64,000 nt of DNA from contig CALGUD010000147.1 of NCBI GenBank assembly GCA_937901915.1, positions 62,001-126,000 on the forward strand, written 5' to 3'. This document shows positions 51,335 to 59,186 of this stretch, one piece after another. A program made the position numbers and the translations under genes. Numbering within the stretch: position 1 is the stretch's first letter; each line of letters opens with the position of its first letter. The notes under the pieces are model-generated. The model saw only the letters and a list, made by a program, of their open reading frames with translations. It was not told where the DNA came from and searched no databases. The DNA is from an uncultured Flavobacteriaceae bacterium. GTDB lineage: Bacteria; Bacteroidota; Bacteroidia; Flavobacteriales; Flavobacteriaceae.

Positions 51335-53695
51335 ATGATTAAGAAAGGAAAGTATATATTTCTGTCGCTTTTTATATGGGTTCTGTACTCCTGCAATCAA
51401 GCCCAAACTGAAGAAAAAACACTTTCTACAGATGATATTTTGTGGTACACAACTCCTGCTGAAAACTGGGACCATGCCCTTCCGGTTGGAAACGGCAGGC
51501 TCGGAGCCATGGTTTTTGGGAATCCGCAACATGAACGTATACAGTTAAATGAAGATTCTATGTGGCCCGGGAAAGATGAGTGGGGAAACTCAAAAGGCAC
51601 CCCGGAAGACCTCAGCCACATCAGAAAGCTGATCAAGCAAAGTAATGTACACATAGCGGACAGCCTTATGGTTGGAAAGTTTTCATTTAAAGGTGTATCA
51701 AGGTCGCATCAAACTATGGGTGACCTTTTTATTGATTTTGAAGAGAGTGAAATCTCAAATTATAAGCGTTTATTGAACCTTGATAAAGCCCTTGTGGAAA
51801 CTTCATTTAAAGCAGACGGTCATACAGTTACTGAAACCGTTTTTTCATCCGCAGCAGACGATGTATTGGTAATAAAAATCAGTACAGAAAATCCAAAAGG
51901 GTTAAATTACACCCTAAAACTATCACGTCCTGCTGATCATGGACACCCTACAGTGCAAGTTACTTCTCCATTCAACAATATTTTAAAAATGTCCGGGGAA
52001 GTAACCCAATATGCTGGCATGAAAAATTCAGAACCCATAGTAATAGATCACGGGGTTAAATTTGAAACTTTGCTGAAGGTTGACAATACGTCGGGAACTG
52101 TTGAAGCAAGCAACGGGCAACTTCATCTTAGAGAAGTAAAAGAAGCCACAATCCTTATAGTGTGTAACACATCTTTTTATCACCAGGAATATCAAAAGAA
52201 AAATGATGAAACTGTCCAAGCATTTGGGTCTAAATCCTATAATGAACTTCTGGAATCCCATATAAATGACTATCAAAAATTATATAAAAGGGTTTCATTC
52301 TCTTTAGGTGAAAAAGCATTAGACTCCTTACCTACCAATGAACGTTTAGAAAGGGTTAAACAAGGACAAACGGATTCTGATTTAACCACAAAGTTGTTTC
52401 AGTACGGCCGGTATTTATTAATTTCCAGCTCCAGGCCCAATACAAACCCGGCAAACCTTCAGGGAATCTGGAACGAGCACATACAAGCCCCATGGAATGC
52501 CGATTACCACCTCAACATTAATTTACAATTGAACTACTGGCCCGCAGGGGTTGCCAACCTCAGTGAATGTCAGGAACCACTTTTTGATTTTACGGACAGG
52601 TTAATTGAAAGAGGAAAAATATTAGCTCGGGAACAATATGGGCTAAAAGGCTCTGTAGCACACCAAACAACCGATTTGTGGGCTACCCCATGGATGCGTG
52701 CAGAAACGGCCTACTGGGGCTCGTGGATACATGGAGGAGGATGGCTGGCACAACACTACTGGGAACATTATCAATTTACACAAGATACCGTTTTTTTAAA
52801 AGAAAGAGCATACCCTGCTATAAAAGCCTATGCCCAATTTTATGCAGATTGGTTGGTTTTGGATGAAAAGGATAGTACTTACGTCTCTTTCCCTGAAACA
52901 TCTCCGGAAAATTCATATTTGGCAGATGACGGCAAGCCGGCAGCTGTTTCTTATGGAAGTGCCATGGGACACCAGATTATAGCCGAAGTTTTTGACAATT
53001 TACTGGAATCAGCAACCATTTTGGGTATAAGTGATGATTTTACAGATGAAATCTATGAAAAAAGGAGTCGTTTACAGTCGGGATTAAAGATAGGGTCTGA
53101 TGGCCGGCTTCTGGAATGGTATAAAGAGTACCAGGAACCAGAGAAAGGTCACCGGCATATTTCACACTTATATGCATTGCACCCGGGCGATGATATTACC
53201 ATCGAAAACCCTGAACTGTTTAATGCAGCCAAGAAAACCATTCAGCACCGTCTAGACCATGGTGGGGCCGGACCTGGATGGAGCCGGGCCTGGATCATTA
53301 ATTTCTTTGCCCGTTTACTTGACAAAAAAGCGGTTGAAGAAAATATTCAATTGTTTATCCAAAAATCTTTATATCCAAATTTACTGGATATTCACCCCCC
53401 ATTCCAGATTGATGGGAACTTCGGTTTTACAGCTGGGGTTGCCGAAGCCTTACTGCAATCACATGAAGATTTTTTAAGAATTTTGCCGGCTCTTCCGGAT
53501 CATTGGAAAGAAGGTTCCATAAAAGGACTAAAAGCCAGAGGTAACATTGAAGTTGACCTGATATGGGAAGATGGTAAATTGAACCGGCTTACTTTAAAAT
53601 CAGCAATTCCACAAGTTGTAAAAGTAAAGTATGGTGATATAAAAAAAGATATTACGCTTAATAAAGATATACCCCAAGCATTGATGCTAAACTAA
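51335..53695 (+). CDS. glycoside hydrolase family 95 alpha-L-fucosidase, lipoprotein
   Basis: A 786-residue GH95 enzyme with lipobox YSC (Cys20), an N-terminal beta domain (WDHALPVGNGRLGAMVFG), an (alpha/alpha)6 barrel (about 290-700) and a C-terminal beta domain. The family contains inverting alpha-1,2-L-fucosidases and alpha-L-galactosidases. Recognisable catalytic-core sequence includes ANLQGIWNEHIQAPWNADYHLNINLQ and HRHISHLYALHPG, and DGNFGFTAGVAEALLQ. It releases the fucose used by the adjacent pathway, and starts exactly at the base after the lactonase stop. Confidence 0.93.
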   Translation: MIKKGKYIFLSLFIWVLYSCNQAQTEEKTLSTDDILWYTTPAENWDHALPVGNGRLGAMVFGNPQHERIQLNEDSMWPGKDEWGNSKGTPEDLSHIRKLIKQSNVHIADSLMVGKFSFKGVSRSHQTMGDLFIDFEESEISNYKRLLNLDKALVETSFKADGHTVTETVFSSAADDVLVIKISTENPKGLNYTLKLSRPADHGHPTVQVTSPFNNILKMSGEVTQYAGMKNSEPIVIDHGVKFETLLKVDNTSGTVEASNGQLHLREVKEATILIVCNTSFYHQEYQKKNDETVQAFGSKSYNELLESHINDYQKLYKRVSFSLGEKALDSLPTNERLERVKQGQTDSDLTTKLFQYGRYLLISSSRPNTNPANLQGIWNEHIQAPWNADYHLNINLQLNYWPAGVANLSECQEPLFDFTDRLIERGKILAREQYGLKGSVAHQTTDLWATPWMRAETAYWGSWIHGGGWLAQHYWEHYQFTQDTVFLKERAYPAIKAYAQFYADWLVLDEKDSTYVSFPETSPENSYLADDGKPAAVSYGSAMGHQIIAEVFDNLLESATILGISDDFTDEIYEKRSRLQSGLKIGSDGRLLEWYKEYQEPEKGHRHISHLYALHPGDDITIENPELFNAAKKTIQHRLDHGGAGPGWSRAWIINFFARLLDKKAVEENIQLFIQKSLYPNLLDIHPPFQIDGNFGFTAGVAEALLQSHEDFLRILPALPDHWKEGSIKGLKARGNIEVDLIWEDGKLNRLTLKSAIPQVVKVKYGDIKKDITLNKDIPQALMLN

Positions 53696-53715
53696 AAAAG
53701 ATTTAATTTCATTAC

Positions 53716-53802
53716 ATGGATTTAAAAATCAAAGATAAAATTGTAATTATAACCAGCATCTGCTTATTGATGAGGGCTAACCATATACCAAGCCATAACT
53801 AA
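53716..53802 (+). pseudogene. remnant of a short-chain dehydrogenase, probable former L-fucose dehydrogenase
   Basis: A 28-codon ORF whose first 13 codons (MDLKIKDKIVIIT) match the start of classical SDR proteins, the point where TGG(S)KGIG should follow. Reading the next bases in the +2 frame from 53754 gives QHLLIDEG, similar to the SDR C-terminal signature (GQxLFVDGG), then a stop. It therefore looks like a gene that lost about 700 bases internally and has since drifted. It lies between the GH95 gene and fucP, where an L-fucose dehydrogenase is expected. The short length makes chance resemblance possible. Confidence 0.5.
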
Positions 53803-53810
53803 AAAATAAA

Positions 53811-55118
53811 ATGAAAAAAGAGAACTCAATTCCAGTTGTTTCTAAACCTGTTTTAATCCCATTTATACTAATAACTTCATTATTCGCCTTATGGGGTTTT
53901 GCCAATGCAGTAACCGACCCCATGGTTTCGGCTTTTAAAAAAGTAATGGAATTGGATAATTTCCAGGCTTCTCTGGTTCAACTGGCGTTTTACGGTGGTT
54001 ATTTTACCATGGCACTCCCTGCCGCCTATTTTATGAAAAAATATTCATACAAAGTGGGAGTACTGGTAGGATTATGTCTTTATGCTACCGGAGCACTGCT
54101 TTTTTATCCCGCAGCAGCATATGAAAACTACACATTTTTTTTAATGTCCCTTTATATCCTGACCTTTGGACTGGCTTTTCTTGAAACATCTGCCAATCCA
54201 TATATATTGGCAATGGGACATGAAAAAACTGCAACCAGAAGGCTTAATCTTGCACAAGCTTTTAATCCCGTAGGACTTGTTGCCGGATTATTTGTAGCAC
54301 AGGCTTTTGTGTTGAGCAGATTACAATCACATGATATTGAAAACTACGGTGAACTTTCCGACACTGTAAAAGAAACCATCCGAACCACAGATTTACTTGT
54401 CATCCGGAATCCCTATGTAGCTCTGGGTATTTTTATAATTTTTATATTTCTGATTATCAACTTTGTTAAAATGCCGGAAAAAAAAGATGTAGATCAAAAT
54501 ACAAGTATGCTGCAGTCCATTTCAAGGATATTTAAAAAACGGCATTTTGTAGAAGGTGTCATTTCCCAAATGTTTTATGTAGGGGCTCAAATTATGTGTT
54601 GGACATATATTTACCACTATGCAGAAAATTTAGGAATTTCAAATGAAGAAACAGTGAATTACGCCTATGCAACTTTTGCTTTATTTTTAGGGGGCCGTTT
54701 TCTGTTTACTTATTTTTTAAAATTCATTAATCCGGGTAGACTACTACTTTATTTATCCGTTTTTGCAATAGTTCTTGCTATGGGTACCATTTTTATACAG
54801 GGAATTGGCGGATTGTACAGCCTGGTAGGCATTTCCTTTTGTATGTCACTAATGTTCCCAACTATTTACGGCATTGCTCTGGAAGGGTTGGGCGACGATT
54901 CAAAATTTGCATCTGCATTTTTAGTAATGGCTATTGTTGGAGGAGCTGTTATGCCTGTTTTACAAGGCATTGTATTGGATATAGGTGGCCCCGGATATAA
55001 TGACACTTCAATTTTGGGCGTCCCGGAAGTAAACTTTTCATTTGTATTACCTCTTTGCTGCTTTGTGGTTATTGCCGCCTATGGCTACAGGTCTTATAAG
55101 TTTACCCCATCTGTATAG
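53811..55118 (+). CDS. fucP: L-fucose:H+ symporter FucP
   Basis: A 435-residue major facilitator of the FucP type, importing L-fucose with protons through the inner membrane. About 12 membrane segments are seen. Family landmarks are FALWGFANAVTDPMV near the N-terminus (the Asn/Asp region), FLETSANPYILAMG, RLNLAQAFNPVGLVAG, and SLMFPTIYGIALEGLG. Start chosen at 53811 after an AT-rich leader. It closes the fucose locus and is separated from the GH95 gene only by the SDR remnant. Confidence 0.93.
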   Translation: MKKENSIPVVSKPVLIPFILITSLFALWGFANAVTDPMVSAFKKVMELDNFQASLVQLAFYGGYFTMALPAAYFMKKYSYKVGVLVGLCLYATGALLFYPAAAYENYTFFLMSLYILTFGLAFLETSANPYILAMGHEKTATRRLNLAQAFNPVGLVAGLFVAQAFVLSRLQSHDIENYGELSDTVKETIRTTDLLVIRNPYVALGIFIIFIFLIINFVKMPEKKDVDQNTSMLQSISRIFKKRHFVEGVISQMFYVGAQIMCWTYIYHYAENLGISNEETVNYAYATFALFLGGRFLFTYFLKFINPGRLLLYLSVFAIVLAMGTIFIQGIGGLYSLVGISFCMSLMFPTIYGIALEGLGDDSKFASAFLVMAIVGGAVMPVLQGIVLDIGGPGYNDTSILGVPEVNFSFVLPLCCFVVIAAYGYRSYKFTPSV

Positions 55119-55268
55119 TATAATTTTAAGTTGTATGATAAATTTGTTACAGTATCCTGAGGGTGTTAAAAAAGAGAGCATCCTCTGTTTTCAGTATACT
55201 AAACCCAATTGTTAATAACATTTTTAATAACTCCTTTTTTACTTCCTAACATCTACTTCATTCACTTC

Positions 55269-55287
55269 TTATCTTTATAAAAGATAA
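55269..55287. promoter_or_regulatory. inverted repeat before nrdG
   Basis: TTATCTTT (55269-55276) and AAAGATAA (55280-55287) with a three-base centre form a perfect 8-bp inverted repeat 15 bases before the nrdG start codon. It may be an operator or a structure affecting translation; the AT-rich makeup lowers certainty. Confidence 0.35.
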
Positions 55288-55301
55288 AAAGGTCTTTTAA
55301 T

Positions 55302-55751
55302 ATGTATTATCACAATTTTAATATAGTACTTCAGGAAGTGCCGGGAGAAATAAGCCTTTGTTTTTCTATTTCGGGGTGTCCGCTTCGTTGTGAAGGATGT
55401 CATTCCCCATTTCTATGGAAAAAAGGGAGTGGAAAAAAATTAACTGAAGAAATCTACATTGAACTCCTTGAAAAATATTCGGGATTTGCCAGTTGTGTGA
55501 TTTTTATGGGTGGGGAATGGCATAAAACCCAACTTGTAGACAGGCTTAAATATGCCAGGCAGATTGGATACAAAACATGCCTTTACACCGGAGAGGAACA
55601 TGTAGATAAAAACATTCGGGAACAACTAACCTGGATTAAAACAGGAAAATGGGACAAAAGACTGGGCGGACTGGATCATGAAACTACCAATCAAAAATTT
55701 ATCGAATTAAAAACCAATAGAATACTAAACCATTTATTCATTAAAAAATAA
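55302..55751 (+). CDS. nrdG: anaerobic ribonucleotide reductase activating protein
   Basis: A 149-residue radical-SAM activase that makes the glycyl radical on NrdD. The cluster motif is Cys26-x3-Cys30-x2-Cys33 (SGCPLRCEGCHSP), characteristic for NrdG. The MGGEW segment near residues 69-73 is the SAM-binding glycine motif. It precedes nrdD with four bases between, so both are in one operon. The gene order here (nrdG first) is the reverse of E. coli. Confidence 0.93.
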   Translation: MYYHNFNIVLQEVPGEISLCFSISGCPLRCEGCHSPFLWKKGSGKKLTEEIYIELLEKYSGFASCVIFMGGEWHKTQLVDRLKYARQIGYKTCLYTGEEHVDKNIREQLTWIKTGKWDKRLGGLDHETTNQKFIELKTNRILNHLFIKK

Positions 55752-55755
55752 AACT

Positions 55756-57618
55756 ATGATACGACTTTCAGATGCGCAAATAGCTAAAAAGATTGATTTT
55801 ATTAATCACTACGTACATTCTGCAAATGCAGCAGATGGCTCTAAAGTAGATTCAAATGCGAATGTAACTTCCAAGAACATTGCAACCATGGAGGCAGAAA
55901 TTAATAAAGACTTCAATATTCAAATAAACAGGGAACTGGTAAAACAAAAAATTGCGTCCTTATTCGGCAATGAACTGGCCAATGAGTATATCAGGCAAAT
56001 TGAGTCACATGAAATCTATGTACATGATGAAACCTCTCTTAAACCCTATTGCGTTTCCATAAGCATGTATCCTTTTTTGTTGGAAGGTCTTACAAATCTG
56101 GGAGGTGAAAGCAAGGCTCCAAAACACCTTGAAAGTTATTGTGGTGAATTTGTAAACCTTGTTTTTGCTGTAAGTTCACAATTTGCAGGAGCTCTGGCTA
56201 CTGTAGAATTCTTAATGTATTTTGATCATTTTGCAAGGAGGGATTACAGTGAAAATTATTTGGAAACACACAAAAGATTGATTGAAAATCATTTACAACA
56301 TGTAATATATGCCATTAACCAACCTGCAGCTGCAAGAGGGTATCAGTCGGTTTTCTGGAATATTTCTCTTTATGATGAAGCTTACTTTACCAGTATGTTC
56401 GAGAGCTTTGTATTTCCGGACATGACCCAACCAAAATGGGAAAATTTAAAAAAGCTCCAAGCCTTCTTTATGAAATGGTTTAATGAAGAACGAAAAAAAG
56501 CTATTCTCACATTTCCTGTGGTTACAGCTGCAATGCTGGTAAAAGATGGAAAGCCGGTAGATGAAGAATTCAACGATATGTGCGCGCAGGAATTAAGTGA
56601 AGGGAACTCATTCTTTATTTATCAATCGGAAGATGCAGACAGTCTGGCTTCCTGTTGCAGGTTACGCAATGAGATCAGCGATCATACCTTTAGTTATTCC
56701 CTGGGAGCCGGTGGTGTGGCGACAGGTTCTATCAATGTTATTACACTTAACATGAACCGGTTAATTCAGCAAAATGCAAACATTCTTGAAGAAGTTCAGA
56801 AAATTCATAAATACCAGGTAGCCTATAGAAAGCTAATTGACGAATATTATGAAGGTGGACTATTACCGGTTTACAAAGCAGGATTTATTTCATTAGACAA
56901 ACAATTTCTAACTATAGGGATTAACGGAATGGCAGAGGCTGCCGAAAGCCAGGGTATAGAAGTGGCTAATAGTGAATCGTATAAAGACTTCGTAAACAAA
57001 TATCTCAAAATAATTTATGACGAAAACAGACTTGCGAAAGAAAAATACGGATACATGTTTAACACTGAGTTTGTTCCTGCTGAAAACCTGGGTGTGAAAA
57101 ATGCTAAATGGGACAGGGAAGATGGGTTGTTTGTACCAAGGGATTGTTATAATTCATACTTCTACGTGGTTGAAGATGAAGACATTAATGCGCTTGACAA
57201 AATAATGCTTCATGGCAATGAAACTATAAAATATCTTGATGGAGGCTCGGCCCTTCATTTAAACCTTGAAGAAACCCCCAATAAAGAAGGGTTTATTAAA
57301 CTTATTCATGCAACTGCTGCTGCGGGTTGCAATTATTTTTGTTTCAATATTAAAATTACCATTTGTAATGAATGTGCGCATATAGACAAACGTACCTTAT
57401 ATAAATGCAGTGAATGTGAATCTGAAAATGTAGACCATGCGACACGTGTGATCGGATACCTGAAAAGAGTTTCCAATTTTAGTTCAGGAAGACAAAAGGA
57501 ACATGGTTTAAGACATTACCATTTAACTAATATCCATGAAAATAAATTGAATAAAAAAAGGTTAGATACATTTAATAAAATTAAAAAAAATGAGAAAAGC
57601 ATCACACAATCTCATTGA
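55756..57618 (+). CDS. nrdD: anaerobic (class III) ribonucleoside-triphosphate reductase
   Basis: A 620-residue oxygen-sensitive reductase making dNTPs under anoxia. The glycyl radical residue is Gly567 in RVIGYL; the zinc site is Cys537/Cys540 and Cys551/Cys554 (CNEC, CSEC); candidate active-site cysteines are Cys300-Cys301 in SCCRLRNE. It begins directly with the catalytic domain (DSNANVTSKNIATM) and lacks the N-terminal ATP-cone present in E. coli NrdD, so allosteric activity control by ATP/dATP would differ or be absent. A terminator follows, and an Rrf2 regulator gene converges. Confidence 0.94.
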   Translation: MIRLSDAQIAKKIDFINHYVHSANAADGSKVDSNANVTSKNIATMEAEINKDFNIQINRELVKQKIASLFGNELANEYIRQIESHEIYVHDETSLKPYCVSISMYPFLLEGLTNLGGESKAPKHLESYCGEFVNLVFAVSSQFAGALATVEFLMYFDHFARRDYSENYLETHKRLIENHLQHVIYAINQPAAARGYQSVFWNISLYDEAYFTSMFESFVFPDMTQPKWENLKKLQAFFMKWFNEERKKAILTFPVVTAAMLVKDGKPVDEEFNDMCAQELSEGNSFFIYQSEDADSLASCCRLRNEISDHTFSYSLGAGGVATGSINVITLNMNRLIQQNANILEEVQKIHKYQVAYRKLIDEYYEGGLLPVYKAGFISLDKQFLTIGINGMAEAAESQGIEVANSESYKDFVNKYLKIIYDENRLAKEKYGYMFNTEFVPAENLGVKNAKWDREDGLFVPRDCYNSYFYVVEDEDINALDKIMLHGNETIKYLDGGSALHLNLEETPNKEGFIKLIHATAAAGCNYFCFNIKITICNECAHIDKRTLYKCSECESENVDHATRVIGYLKRVSNFSSGRQKEHGLRHYHLTNIHENKLNKKRLDTFNKIKKNEKSITQSH

Positions 57619-57654
57619 TAATAATAAATAACACAACAATAGTGGGGCGTGAAG

Positions 57655-57690
57655 AAAGCTGTCTAAAAGAAATTTTAGGCGGCTTTTTTT
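57655..57690 (+). terminator. rho-independent terminator after nrdD
   Basis: A 14-bp stem (57655-57668 with 57673-57686, two G-U pairs), a GAAA tetraloop and a T-tract. It touches the stop codon of the convergent Rrf2 gene at 57689. Confidence 0.85.
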
Positions 57691-58132
57691 ATAAAATACC
57701 TTTTAAAGTAATTATTGTTCCGTTTTCTTTTATTTCCTCAGCCAATATACGTATAGATTTACCCTTAAAATCTTTGTATAAATTTTTTTTAAATGGTGAT
57801 ACGATGGCGTGTACCGGGCATGGATTTTCATCCCTGCATTCAGATAAACCCAAAAAGCACTGGTCAAATTTATGGGTGCCATCAATACAACTAATAACAT
57901 CCCAAAGGGTTTTACCCATATTATCCTGATCGAGGTAAAAACCTCCACCCGGCCCTTTCGTAGAAGAAACCAAACGGTTAGATGTAAGTTGTCTCAGCAA
58001 TTTAGCCAAAAAAGGTTGCGGGGTTTCAATTTCTTCAGCAATTTGCCTGACTCCGGTTTTATGAGTTTCATCAGTTTTTATTGCCAGGTATAGCATAGCC
58101 CTTATTGCGTATTTACAAGCATTGGATAACAT
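57689..58132 (-). CDS. Rrf2-family transcriptional regulator with three cysteines
   Basis: A 147-residue Rrf2 regulator. The winged helix occupies residues 1-80 (MLSNACKYAIRAMLYLA, RQIAEEIETPQPFLAKLLRQL, LVSSTKGPGGGFYL) and the cluster loop has Cys92, Cys99 and Cys105 (QCFLGLSECRDENPCPVH), similar to the Fe-S ligands of IscR/NsrR. It may sense oxygen, nitric oxide or Fe-S status. Its promoter lies in the 120-base divergent region with nadA, containing an ATGAC-N4-GTCAT palindrome. It resembles the second Rrf2 gene at 61646 but is clearly diverged. Confidence 0.92.
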   Translation of the reverse strand: MLSNACKYAIRAMLYLAIKTDETHKTGVRQIAEEIETPQPFLAKLLRQLTSNRLVSSTKGPGGGFYLDQDNMGKTLWDVISCIDGTHKFDQCFLGLSECRDENPCPVHAIVSPFKKNLYKDFKGKSIRILAEEIKENGTIITLKGIL

Positions 58133-58167
58133 TATTCTTCCTTTAGGCAGTAAATATAATAAAAAGA

Positions 58168-58175
58168 TATTTTTG
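58168..58175 (+). promoter_or_regulatory. -7 element of nadA
   Basis: TATTTTTG fits TAnnTTTG exactly; transcription would start near 58182. No convincing -33 element was seen. The palindrome at 58185 lies immediately downstream. Confidence 0.4.
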
Positions 58176-58184
58176 TCTTTAATT

Positions 58185-58198
58185 ATGACTTATGTCAT
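58185..58198. promoter_or_regulatory. palindrome ATGAC-TTAT-GTCAT, candidate operator
   Basis: ATGAC (58185-58189) and GTCAT (58194-58198) with a four-base centre lie between the divergent rrf2 and nadA genes, just downstream of the nadA -7 element. The position fits a repressor or roadblock site for nadA, or an autoregulatory site of the Rrf2 protein. Confidence 0.4.
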
Positions 58199-58252
58199 TT
58201 TATTCATTCTTTAAAGTGTGTACTTTTTGCCCCAAATTTAGAATGAGGTAAA

Positions 58253-59179
58253 GTGGGTTTAAAAGAAAAAATACATCAGTTAAAACAAGAAAAAAATGCC
58301 GTGATACTGGCACATTACTATCAGCGGGAGGAAATTCAGGAAGTAGCAGATTACGTGGGTGATAGTCTGGGATTATCTCAACAAGCAAAAGAGAGTAATG
58401 CAGATATCATAGTCTTTGCAGGTGTACATTTTATGGCAGAAACTGCCAAAATCCTTAATCCATCAAAAAAAGTGGTCTTACCGGATTTAGCTGCGGGATG
58501 TTCTTTAGCAGATTCCTGTCCGCCAGACGCTTTTGCTGCGCTACTCGCTAAGCATCCAGAACATGTTGTGATTACCTATATTAACTGTTCTGCAGAAATT
58601 AAAGCTATGAGTGATTTGGTATGCACCTCCTCTAACGCTCTTAAAGTTGTTGATTCTGTACCTAAGGATAAGTCCATCATTTTTGCACCTGATAAAAACC
58701 TGGGCAAGTATATTATAAATCAAACCGGGCGCGATATGCTTTTATGGGATGGAAGCTGTGTTGTACACGAAGCTTTTAGTATAGATAAGTTATTAGATCT
58801 TTACCAAAAGAACCCCGGAGCAACAATTATTGCACACCCTGAATCTGAGGAGCATATTTTGAAAACTGCAAAATATATAGGCTCTACTTCCGGGATGATT
58901 AATTATGTAAAAAAACATCCTAAAGAAAAATTTATTGTAGCTACCGAAGCCGGTATTCTGCACGAGATGCTAAAAGAAGTCCCCGGCGCCAATTTAATTC
59001 CAGCGCCGACAGCCGAAGATAATACGTGTGCTTGTAGTGAATGTGCTTATATGAAAGTAAATACACTACAAAAACTTTATGACTGTCTTTTGCATGAGAC
59101 TCCCGAAATACATGTACCTGAAAACACCAGGAAAAAAGCATTGATACCTATTGAAAGAATGCTCAAACTATCAAAGTAA
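58253..59179 (+). CDS. nadA: quinolinate synthase A
   Basis: NadA condenses iminoaspartate with dihydroxyacetone phosphate to quinolinate, using a 4Fe-4S cluster. The start is GTG at 58253, preceded by a GAGG-type ribosome binding sequence; the ATG ten bases upstream runs into a stop. The 308 residues contain the three-fold symmetric HYYQREEIQEVADYVGDSL and INCSAEIKAMSDLVCTSSNA segments. Cluster ligand candidates are the Cys in AAGCSLADSCPP, in AVVHEAF-containing region (GSCVVHEAF), and in NTCACSECAYM. nadB follows seven bases later. Confidence 0.95.
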   Translation: MGLKEKIHQLKQEKNAVILAHYYQREEIQEVADYVGDSLGLSQQAKESNADIIVFAGVHFMAETAKILNPSKKVVLPDLAAGCSLADSCPPDAFAALLAKHPEHVVITYINCSAEIKAMSDLVCTSSNALKVVDSVPKDKSIIFAPDKNLGKYIINQTGRDMLLWDGSCVVHEAFSIDKLLDLYQKNPGATIIAHPESEEHILKTAKYIGSTSGMINYVKKHPKEKFIVATEAGILHEMLKEVPGANLIPAPTAEDNTCACSECAYMKVNTLQKLYDCLLHETPEIHVPENTRKKALIPIERMLKLSK

Positions 59180-59186
59180 AAACCGT

